Below are positions 6,646 through 14,412 of a stretch of DNA of 61,192 nt, one piece after another. The notes under the pieces were generated by a model. It ran no database searches and was not told where the DNA came from. It saw only the letters and a list, made by a program, of their open reading frames with translations. The DNA comes from JBFXAM01 sp050184295 (GTDB lineage: Bacteria > Planctomycetota > Phycisphaerae > UBA1845 > Fen-1342): assembly GCA_050184295.1 (NCBI GenBank), contig JBFXAM010000011.1, positions 1 through 61,192 of the forward strand, written 5' to 3'. Position 1 is the first letter of the stretch. Each line of letters starts with the position of its first letter. The translations under genes were made by a program, and so were the position numbers.

Positions 6646-9284
6646 CCGAAGCGCCGCCGCGCGCCGCGCGACTCCTGGCCTTCGTCGAAGGCGTCGCCGT
6701 CTTTCTCCTCGGCGTCGTCGTGATGAACTACTTCTACGCCGCCTCGGTCGCCCGTCCGGGCGCCGAGATCGGCGTGCCGGAGCACGACTCGTACTACCAC
6801 GTCGCGATGGCCGCGATGTTGCCCGAGCACGGGCTGCTCGCGAAATTCCCCTGGCTGCAATACACCTATTTCCGCGACCAAGGCGACGACTTCGTCAGCC
6901 ACCATTGGGGCTTCCACCTCCTGCTGCTCCCGTTTGTCACCGCCGCCCAGTGGCTGGTCGGCGACGCGTTGCCCGGCGGCCGCTGGGCCATGAGCGCCGT
7001 ATTCGGCGCGAATCTCCTCCTGTTTCACCTGCTCCTGCGAAACCGCCGCGTACCGCTGCACTGGCTCTGGATCGCACTGTTCCTGCTGCTGCCCGACCAG
7101 TTCTTCGCCCGCCACGGCTTCGTCCGCGCGATTGGTGCGTCGTTTCTCTTCATGCAGCTCACGCTGCTCGCGCTCTTCGCCCGCCGCTATGTGCTCGCGG
7201 GGCTGGCGCTGGCCGCCTACGTGCACCTGTATCTCGGCGCGGTCTTCTATGGCCCGCTGATCGTCGCCTTCTACGCCCTCGCGCAGGTGCTCGCGCCCCG
7301 CGCCGAGCGCGTCTGGCCGTGGAAGATGGTGCTGCTCACCGCCTCTGGCTGGTTCGTCGGCGTCGCCACTTACCCCTATTCCGCCGGCATGTTTGAGTTT
7401 CTCCAGATGCAGGTCTTCGGCAGCGGGCTCTCGCCCGACATCGAAGTGGGCCGCGAGTGGAAACCCTACAGCGACCCGTGGTTCATCGTCATGATGGCCG
7501 CGCCGCTCCTCGTCACGTGGGTGATCGCGCTGCTGATGCGGCTCCGCAACGGCCACCGGCTCGACGCCCGCGAGACCGCGCTGCTGCTGCTTCAGTTCGC
7601 GTTCCTGCTGCTCACGCTCAAGGCGCGGCGGTTCATCGAATACTGGCCGCCGCTCTGCCTGCTCAGCGCGGCGTATCTCGCGGCCCCGCCGCTCGAAGCC
7701 GCCCGCGCGGCGCTCGCGAACTGGTGGTCGCAGCGCTCCGCCGCGGTCCGCACGCTCGTCTGTGGGGCCAGCCTGTCGGCGTTGGTGGCCGGCGGCGCGG
7801 CCGCCTTCGGGTTGCTCTTCTCGCACTCCGCGACGCTCGGGCTGGCTGCGGAATGGCGCGCGTGGTTGTTCGCCGCCGCACTCCTGACACTGCCGGCACT
7901 GATCCGCGCGGCGCGCGTCGCCGACGGCGAATCGGCCGAAAGCCCGTTGCCCCGCATAGGCGCCGTCGTGATCGGCGGCGTCGTACTCGCCGCGGCTTTC
8001 GCGATGACGGGGCTGCTGCTCGAGCGCGCCGGCGCGTTGCCGCCGGTTCGCCTGCGGATTCCCGGGCTCGCGTGGGGGCTGCTCGCGGGCGTGTACGGAT
8101 TGATCCCCATCGCCGCCCATGCGCTGCGCCGCGCGCACGTCGCAACGGTCCCTCCGCCCATCGACGCCGCACGGCTCGCCGCAGCGCCCGGTTGGTTTGC
8201 GCCCGCGTTGGTGGTGGCGCTGACGGCCGCGCTCTCGGCGGGCACGCTCGTCGCGGGCGCGCGGACGTTCGCGTCCGCGTCGCGCCAGGTCGCGTGTTAT
8301 TACGACCTGCGCGAAATCCGCGACGTCTCGAGTTTCCTCCAGGAGCACTCGCAGCCCGGCGACATCATCTTCACCGACGACTGGGACATCTTCCCTGTCC
8401 TGTTCTATCACAACCGCCACAACCACTACATCGTGGGCCTCGATCCCAAGTTCACGCACCAGCGCGACCCCGAGCTCTGGGACCGCTACGTCAAGGTCTC
8501 GCGCGGGGAGGTGCCGTCGACGATCCGCGTCGCGTCCAACGCCAAGCCCGCCGTCCAGAAAACGGTCGCGTTGGCCGACATTCGCGACCACTTCAAGGCC
8601 CGCTACGTCATCTGCGACCGCGATCACCGCCGCCTCGCCGACCGCCTGGCCAACGCACCCGATTTCGCCGATTTTGTCTATCCCGGCGATTCCTACCGCG
8701 CCGCGCGCAACGCCGAATACGTCGTCTTCCGCATCCGCGCCCCCGACCAGCCGCTCGTTGCGCAGGTCGCATCCGCGACCGAAGCGAGCTCCGACATGCA
8801 GCTCGCGACGCGCCGCCCGATCTCCATTGAGCAGGGCTGGGGCGAGCTCGGCGCCGACCGCACCGTCGACGGCAACGTACTCCGGCTCGGCGGAAAGTCC
8901 TTCCGCAGCGGCATCGGCACACACGCACCCGCGCGGCTCACCTACGAAATCCCCCGCGGGGCACGCTATTTCGAAGCCACGATCGGAATCGACGATGAGA
9001 CCGGCGGGCATGGCAGCGCCGCGGTGTCGATCCGCCTCGACGGCGAACTCGCCTACGAAAGCCCGCTGCTCGTCGGCGGCCAACGGCCCGTGGTCGTGCG
9101 TTTGCTGCTGCGCAACGCTCGACAGATCGAGCTTGCCGCCGATCCGACGCGCGACGGGCAGCGCTTCGATCATGTCGATTTCGCCGACGCACGCTTCATC
9201 TTTACCGACGAGCCGCCTGCGCCGCGCACCGCAAGTCAACCCAAACCCGCCGACGTGGACGCCACGGCGAAGGCCGCGCCATGA
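6636..9284 (+). CDS. Polytopic GT-C-like membrane protein with C-terminal NPCBM domain
   Basis: 882 residues. ATG at 6636 overlaps the GT2 stop. About a dozen hydrophobic segments fill residues 15-560; the first outside loop (residues 45-60) holds the acidic EHDSYYH motif, placed as the catalytic acidic motif of GT-C enzymes such as STT3. A soluble part follows, and residues about 725-858 form an NPCBM/NEW2-type carbohydrate-binding module (VDGNVLRLGGKSFRSGIGTH, then ATIGIDDE and HVDFADARF). No close named family is evident. It probably transfers a sugar from a polyprenyl donor on the outer face of the membrane, with the NPCBM domain touching the glycan. The stop overlaps the next start (ATGA). 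Confidence 0.75.
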   Translation: MSLTEAPPRAARLLAFVEGVAVFLLGVVVMNYFYAASVARPGAEIGVPEHDSYYHVAMAAMLPEHGLLAKFPWLQYTYFRDQGDDFVSHHWGFHLLLLPFVTAAQWLVGDALPGGRWAMSAVFGANLLLFHLLLRNRRVPLHWLWIALFLLLPDQFFARHGFVRAIGASFLFMQLTLLALFARRYVLAGLALAAYVHLYLGAVFYGPLIVAFYALAQVLAPRAERVWPWKMVLLTASGWFVGVATYPYSAGMFEFLQMQVFGSGLSPDIEVGREWKPYSDPWFIVMMAAPLLVTWVIALLMRLRNGHRLDARETALLLLQFAFLLLTLKARRFIEYWPPLCLLSAAYLAAPPLEAARAALANWWSQRSAAVRTLVCGASLSALVAGGAAAFGLLFSHSATLGLAAEWRAWLFAAALLTLPALIRAARVADGESAESPLPRIGAVVIGGVVLAAAFAMTGLLLERAGALPPVRLRIPGLAWGLLAGVYGLIPIAAHALRRAHVATVPPPIDAARLAAAPGWFAPALVVALTAALSAGTLVAGARTFASASRQVACYYDLREIRDVSSFLQEHSQPGDIIFTDDWDIFPVLFYHNRHNHYIVGLDPKFTHQRDPELWDRYVKVSRGEVPSTIRVASNAKPAVQKTVALADIRDHFKARYVICDRDHRRLADRLANAPDFADFVYPGDSYRAARNAEYVVFRIRAPDQPLVAQVASATEASSDMQLATRRPISIEQGWGELGADRTVDGNVLRLGGKSFRSGIGTHAPARLTYEIPRGARYFEATIGIDDETGGHGSAAVSIRLDGELAYESPLLVGGQRPVVVRLLLRNARQIELAADPTRDGQRFDHVDFADARFIFTDEPPAPRTASQPKPADVDATAKAAP

Positions 9285-11404
9285 GCAACGGCGACGCGCT
9301 GTCGGCCACGCCGCACACGTCGGCCACGCGGGGAACCTCAGCGTCCCCAGCGCACGATATGTCGGCCAGCCGGGCGCTCAGAACCTCGCACGCGTCCGCC
9401 ACGCCGTCGCGCGCCCGCGCTCGACGACGGTCGTTCGCGCTCGGATTCCAGCTCGCACTCGCGTTCGGCGTCGCGCTCGCGCTGCGCGCGTGGATCGTCG
9501 CACAACCCGGCGTCGGGCACGGCTCCGACCTCGGGTTCTTCGCGCGCTGGACGCGCGGCCTCGCCGAGCTCGATCTGGCCGGCTTCTTTCGGGCCGAATC
9601 GTTCTGCGACTATCCCCCGCTCATGCTGCTGCTCTTCCAGGGCCTCGGCACGCTGCTCGCCCGCTTCGGCGACGCCGGTCTCAGCGACGTGGCGATCATC
9701 GCGGGCGTCAAATCGCTCACGTGTCTCGCCGATCTCGCGATCGGGCTGCTGCTGTTCATCGAGGCCCGCCGCCTGCTCGGCGCCGCCGGCGGCGTTGCGG
9801 CTGCGACGCTCTACCTGCTGAACCCGCTCGCGCTCTACAACGGCGCGTATTGGGGTCAGGTCGACGCGGTCTACACGGCGCTCGTGCTCGCGGCACTCAT
9901 TGCCGCGCGCCGCCAATGCTGGCGAACGGCGGGCGTGTTCGCCGCCGCCGCGCTCGGCGCCAAGTTTCAATCGATCGCCTTCCTGCCGCTCATCGTGTTC
10001 GAGGCGTATCGCGCCGGCGCCTGGCGCGCCGTCGGGCACAAGGCGCTCGGGTTTGCCGCCGCCGCCGTCGTCATCCTCGCGCCATTTGCGTTTCAGGGCG
10101 TGCTCTCGGAAGCCTTGCAGCGCAGCTACGTCCACGTCGTCGGCCAATACCACGAGCTCTCACGCAGCGCGTTCAACGTCTGGTTTCTCGGCGGTGCGAC
10201 CACGGCCGTCGACACCGTCCCGCCCGCCGCGGTGCTGCGCCTCGTCGCCGACGGTCGTGACGAGTTCCCCGTCGCGGAATCCCGGCTGCTGCACCTCACC
10301 TGGCGGCGCATTTCGCTCGTCGTGTTTGCGCTCAGCGTCGCCGTCGTCTTGTCGCTCTATTCGCTCCGCCCCGGAGCCGAACGCCTCTTTGGCGCCGCGG
10401 GGCTCCTCGGCCTGTGCTTCTTTCTCTTCCCCACCGAGATGCACGAGCGCTACGCGTTCCCCGTCATCGCCCTGCTCGCGATCTGGGCCGCAGCGCGGCG
10501 CGCCGGCGAACGCGTCTATTGGCTGCTGAGCGCGCTGCTGTTGCTCAACGTCGCCGCCTATCTGCCCGCGGAGCAAATCGCCGCGCAGCTCTCGGCCGCG
10601 AACCTCGCGATCTTCGCGGTGCTCGTCATCATGCTCCTGCTGCCGCGCCACGCGCCCGCGGAGGACGACGCGCTGCCGGCACGCGCGACGCCCGCGCCAC
10701 ACGATCCGACTTCGTGCGCATCCGCCGACGTCGGCGGCGCACGCGACGCCTCCGACCCGCCGCCACGTGCACTCATACGGGCGTTCCGCGTGTTGACCGC
10801 GCTCGCGCTCGTCGCCGCGCTCGGCGCCGGCGGCTGGATCGCGACCCGCGCCGCCGCGGCTCCGCCTCTTTCCGAGCGGCCGCACACGATCTGGCTCAGC
10901 GACCTGAACCCGCGCGCCGCGCGCCAGGGATGGAAAACTCCCGCCCGAAACCGCACCGTCGAGGGCGGCTTCATCCAGCTCGGCAAAACGGTCTACCTCC
11001 GCGGCGTCGGGACGCACGCCCCCGGCCACCTCGTCTACGAGCCGCCGCCGGGCGCGGACTGGTTCGAAACGATCGTCGGCATCGACGCCGCCGCCGGCGC
11101 CGCGGGCTCCGCGCGCGTCTACTTCAGCCTCGATGGAAAGCCGGCGGCGGAAACGCCGCTGCTCACCGGCGGCGGTGAAGTCGCCAACATCCGCTTTCCG
11201 GTCGCGGGCGCGGCGTTGCTCACGATCCGTGTCGACGCGACACCCGACGGGCAGCGCGCCGATCACGTCGACCTCGCACTCGCACGTTTCACGATCGCCG
11301 ATTCGTCGGCGGGAGAGGGCCGCCTCGAGATGCACGCAACCACCGCACCGCATCGCCGCGCGCGCCTACCCGCGACGGCGGCGCCGGCCAACAACCCCGA
11401 TTGA
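9281..11404 (+). CDS. Second GT-C-like membrane protein with C-terminal NPCBM domain
   Basis: 707 residues, translationally coupled to the preceding gene by ATGA. After a Ser/Thr/Ala-rich start come about ten membrane helices (residues 45-460). The first outside loop has GHGSDLGFF and FCDYPPLM, and LNPLALYNGAYWGQVDAVYTAL near residue 185 is characteristic of the ALG6/PIG-M-like mannosyl/glucosyltransferase group. After a linker and one more helix, residues about 537-676 form an NPCBM domain (TVEGGFIQLGK, LRGVGTHAP, HVDLALARF) like that of its neighbour. Likely a partner of the upstream GT-C and the GT2. A perfect 14-base palindrome (11410-11423) lies just past the stop, between convergent genes. 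Confidence 0.78.
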   Translation: MSNGDALSATPHTSATRGTSASPAHDMSASRALRTSHASATPSRARARRRSFALGFQLALAFGVALALRAWIVAQPGVGHGSDLGFFARWTRGLAELDLAGFFRAESFCDYPPLMLLLFQGLGTLLARFGDAGLSDVAIIAGVKSLTCLADLAIGLLLFIEARRLLGAAGGVAAATLYLLNPLALYNGAYWGQVDAVYTALVLAALIAARRQCWRTAGVFAAAALGAKFQSIAFLPLIVFEAYRAGAWRAVGHKALGFAAAAVVILAPFAFQGVLSEALQRSYVHVVGQYHELSRSAFNVWFLGGATTAVDTVPPAAVLRLVADGRDEFPVAESRLLHLTWRRISLVVFALSVAVVLSLYSLRPGAERLFGAAGLLGLCFFLFPTEMHERYAFPVIALLAIWAAARRAGERVYWLLSALLLLNVAAYLPAEQIAAQLSAANLAIFAVLVIMLLLPRHAPAEDDALPARATPAPHDPTSCASADVGGARDASDPPPRALIRAFRVLTALALVAALGAGGWIATRAAAAPPLSERPHTIWLSDLNPRAARQGWKTPARNRTVEGGFIQLGKTVYLRGVGTHAPGHLVYEPPPGADWFETIVGIDAAAGAAGSARVYFSLDGKPAAETPLLTGGGEVANIRFPVAGAALLTIRVDATPDGQRADHVDLALARFTIADSSAGEGRLEMHATTAPHRRARLPATAAPANNPD

Positions 11405-11437
11405 CATCCGGCGCGATCGCGCCCGGCGAAGCTCCGC

Positions 11438-13084
11438 TCAGAACTTCCACGCGGTGAACTCGCCGTCGCTCTCCGCGTGCGCGCCCTCGGTCGCGAGCCA
11501 GCCGGCCAGCCCGCTGCGCGCCAGCTTGTCGAGGTGCTTGTTCCGCACGACGAACACCCGCGCCCCCGCCGCGCGCCAATGCGCCCCGTCCGTCGCCGTC
11601 ACGTGCGACTTGCCCACCACCCAGCCGCGCCGATCCGCGTGATAGAACGGCCGCGCGTCCGAATCGAGATCGAATCCCGGCTGCAACGCCACCACGAGCG
11701 CGCCGGGCGCGCTCTGCGCCGCGATAAACCGCCCGAACGCCGCGAAGTCGCTGGGCCGCGAGACGCGCTCGTAGACAAACGCGCCCGCGCCTGCCGCCGT
11801 GCCCGCCACCAGCGCCAACGCGAGCCCGGTCGCCGTTCGCGGCCGCACGCTTGGCGCCCACGCCCGCCAGGCCGCCATTCCGCCCGCCGCCGCCAGCGCC
11901 GCGAGCCCCGGCACAAAGAGCATCTGGTAATACGCGTGGAAGTTCCCCCGCGCCGCCACCAGCACAAACACGAGCCCCGCCGCCAACCACGCCCCCATCA
12001 CCCGCAGCCCGTCGCGACGCGCCAGCACCACCCACCCGACCAGCGCCACCACGCCCGCGCCCGGCGGACTCAGCCACACCGTCGCAAGCCGCCCACCCAT
12101 CCGCGTCCAGTAGTCCGCGCTCGTCCACGACGACAGCATGTCAAACTTCCCGATCATCTGATTGCCGGTCGTCTCGCGGCTGACCGCGCTCCAGATGCCA
12201 AACGTCAACCCCGTCTCTGCGAACAACTGATGCGCGTGCAGATACCACATCACCGTCGGCCCGATGCCGACGGCGGCCACCACCCAGGTATCCAGACGCG
12301 CCAAGAACCTCAGCCCGCGCCGCCGCAGTCCGAGCACGAGCAGCGGCAGCCCCACCAGCGCGCTCGGCAGCCACGTGAGCAACGTCCACGCCAGCAGTGC
12401 CGCCGTCGCGATGCACCACGTCCACCCGCCGCTCGAAAGCCAGCGCTGCGCCGCCCACAGCGTGAGCATCATCAGGGTGACGACGATCGGATGCGGCTGC
12501 GTCTGCGCGCCGTAATAGACATTGAGCGGCGCGAGCCAGTACAGCGCCGCCGCCCATGCCGCGGCCGTCACGCCGTACTCGCGCTTCACCAGGTCATACA
12601 GCGCCGGCAGCCCCAAGAGCGTGAACAGCACGACAAACCCGCGCCCGCCGAGCCGGTCGTCGATCCCCGCGTGAAAGAGCCCCGACAGCGCGTAGGCAAT
12701 CCACGGCAGCTCACACTCGACGACGCCGCTGGTCGAACCGCGCCAATCGACGCGCGGCCGCAGAATGCTGTCGCCTTCGTGCGCGAAACTCCGCGCCATC
12801 GCGAGCACGTCTGCCTCGCGCCAACTGGTCGCATCGCCGACCGGCGTCGTCCACACGACATACGCGCGCAACAGCAGCCCGAGCAAGAGCGCCGTCCAGA
12901 GCGCGACGTACGCGCCCGACGTTGCGCCCCGATCCCGGCCAGGTGTCGTCGACGCAGCCGCCGGCGCACCGCGGAGGCCGTGGTGCGGCCGAAGATGCAC
13001 GGCAGGGCGCGCAACGGTTGCTGGTGCTGCGGCCGAGGATCCCTCGGCTCCCCGGTGCGTCGTGTCGGTGCGCGGCGTGCTCAT
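11438..13084 (-). CDS. PMT_2/GT39-type glycosyltransferase
   Basis: 548 residues. After a disordered N-terminus there are about ten membrane helices. The family-typical stretch DATSWREADVLAMARSF (near residue 78) and, later, LYWLAPLNVYYGAQTQPHP mark it as a dolichyl-phosphate-mannose-protein mannosyltransferase-like GT-C enzyme. No NPCBM domain is present, unlike its two convergent neighbours. It should use a polyprenyl-phosphate sugar donor on the outer face of the membrane; the acceptor (protein, lipid or glycan) is unknown. It converges on the NPCBM-bearing gene with only 33 bases between the stops. Confidence 0.82.
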   Translation of the reverse strand: MSTPRTDTTHRGAEGSSAAAPATVARPAVHLRPHHGLRGAPAAASTTPGRDRGATSGAYVALWTALLLGLLLRAYVVWTTPVGDATSWREADVLAMARSFAHEGDSILRPRVDWRGSTSGVVECELPWIAYALSGLFHAGIDDRLGGRGFVVLFTLLGLPALYDLVKREYGVTAAAWAAALYWLAPLNVYYGAQTQPHPIVVTLMMLTLWAAQRWLSSGGWTWCIATAALLAWTLLTWLPSALVGLPLLVLGLRRRGLRFLARLDTWVVAAVGIGPTVMWYLHAHQLFAETGLTFGIWSAVSRETTGNQMIGKFDMLSSWTSADYWTRMGGRLATVWLSPPGAGVVALVGWVVLARRDGLRVMGAWLAAGLVFVLVAARGNFHAYYQMLFVPGLAALAAAGGMAAWRAWAPSVRPRTATGLALALVAGTAAGAGAFVYERVSRPSDFAAFGRFIAAQSAPGALVVALQPGFDLDSDARPFYHADRRGWVVGKSHVTATDGAHWRAAGARVFVVRNKHLDKLARSGLAGWLATEGAHAESDGEFTAWKF

Positions 13085-13235
13085 GGAGAGAAGATCGGTC
13101 GCGGCGGCGACGCGATTCGAGCGGTGCAGTCAGAACCCGCCGCACCCCGCGGCGGGCCCGACGAGCAGCGCCATGCCTTGAGTCGGCGGCGCCGCGGGCC
13201 GCGCAATCCCCGCGCGTGGTTTCGCCAAAGTGCCG

Positions 13236-13290
13236 GCAACAAGAAAGACGCGGGACGCGCCGCCCGTCGCCGGACGACGCGTCCCGTCTG
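13236..13290 (-). terminator. Rho-independent-type terminator after the PEP-CTERM gene
   Basis: On the minus strand the stem GGGACGCG/CGCGTCCC (13252-13285) is followed by CGTCTTTCTTGTTGCC. It begins about 40 bases past the PEP-CTERM stop and would separate that gene from the GT39-type gene downstream. Confidence 0.65.
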
Positions 13291-13323
13291 AAGTCATTCC
13301 CTCAATACTTCGATTCGCGAAGC

Positions 13324-14199
13324 CTAGCGACGACGCAACAGCGCTGCGCCGGCCAGCAGCGCGAGCAGGCTGCTCGGCTCCGGCACCACGATGAAGAACT
13401 GGTCGCCGTCGATGTTCTTCAGGTTGATCGTCGTCGGCTCACCCAGGTTTCCGAACCCTGCCGGCAGCGCGCCGAGCCACTGGTTCGACGCGAAGTCGTG
13501 GCCGCCGCCGTTGACGAACGCAACGATCTTGAACGGCCCCGACCCGCCCAGCACGCTCAGCGGGATCGACACTTCCAGCCCGGTCGTCACGCTGTCGGGC
13601 GCCGAGTCGTTCGGATTGCCGAGGCTGTTGACGCCCAGCGTGTTGCTGTTGTTCATCGACAGGACGATGCCGTTCGGACCCACAATCTGCGCCGGCGTAT
13701 GGCTGGCGCCGCCGAGGAACATGCCGCTGCCGCCGCCGCCGGTCAGCACCTGCGCGTAGTTCGCGAAGAGCTGATAGGTGCCGCCGCCGGTGTCCCCGTT
13801 GGTCGCGGTGATGTAGTGATCCGCCTCGAATCCGTTGTCGAAGATCAGGCCCGCCATTCGATTCAGGCCGTTGAAGTCGACATCGGGGTTGTCGCCGCGG
13901 AGCGTACCCTGTCCGCCGCCGACGCTGTCGATGAAAATCTCGACCTTGTTGAAGTTGCTTTCGAGATTGCCCGTCAGCAGCAGGTTGAGCGCCCCGCCGT
14001 TGACGCGCCCGTAGGCCGCGTCGAGCTCCGACCCGTCCGCGAAGCCGAGCTGACCGATGGTGGCGTTGCCGAACTGCGTGCCATTCGTCTGGACCGACAC
14101 CGCGGCGCCATACGTGGCGTCACGACTGCCGTCGACGGTCACGCCCGCCAACGCCGGGGCGGCCGTCAGCGCCGCCGCCAACAAAACAAACCGTCTCAT
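13324..14199 (-). CDS. PEP-CTERM sorting-domain protein
   Basis: 291 residues. ATG 14199 follows a strong GAGGAGGAG site; a TTG one codon earlier is rejected. Residues 1-19 are a signal peptide (ending ALA). The body (VDGSRDATYGAAVSVQTN..., ELDAAY, GNLESNFNKVEIFIDS, DVDFNGLNRM) is a beta-rich domain that occurs twice in the larger gene next to it. The C-terminus is a classic PEP-CTERM signal: VPEP, a hydrophobic helix and RRR, which an exosortase (not in this window) would process. Exported; role at the cell surface unknown. Confidence 0.9.
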   Translation of the reverse strand: MRRFVLLAAALTAAPALAGVTVDGSRDATYGAAVSVQTNGTQFGNATIGQLGFADGSELDAAYGRVNGGALNLLLTGNLESNFNKVEIFIDSVGGGQGTLRGDNPDVDFNGLNRMAGLIFDNGFEADHYITATNGDTGGGTYQLFANYAQVLTGGGGSGMFLGGASHTPAQIVGPNGIVLSMNNSNTLGVNSLGNPNDSAPDSVTTGLEVSIPLSVLGGSGPFKIVAFVNGGGHDFASNQWLGALPAGFGNLGEPTTINLKNIDGDQFFIVVPEPSSLLALLAGAALLRRR

Positions 14200-14320
14200 C
14201 AATCTCCTCCTCTTGAGATCCGGAGCCGCGCTCCGGCACCAATCCTCCCGCGGTCTTCCGATCCTGTCTCCCGGCGCCGAACCGACGCCCAGAATCGGCG
14301 ATCACACGATCGGCGGAGAA

Positions 14321-14342
14321 GCGCGCGGCACGCGCCGCGCGC
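14321..14342 (-). terminator. GC-rich hairpin after the large repeat protein gene
   Basis: Perfect 9-base stem GCGCGCGGC/GCCGCGCGC with a 4-base loop, read on the minus strand about 70 bases past the stop and followed by TTCTCC. Likely ends transcription ahead of the paralogous PEP-CTERM gene. Confidence 0.5.
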
Positions 14343-14412
14343 CTCCCCGTGTCTTGCGTCACGCCGCCGTCCGCTGCGCGATCGCACCGGTCGACGACCA
14401 CGATCCCATCCT

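Noticed and set aside
6459..9239. 926-residue minus-strand frame opposite the first NPCBM protein
   Set aside because: No start site, biased composition, antisense to a gene with clear membrane helices and an NPCBM domain.
11410..11423. Perfect 14-base palindrome GGCGCGATCGCGCC between convergent genes as a terminator
   Set aside because: No T-run on either side and no loop; GCGATCGC-type palindromes are common by chance in such DNA.
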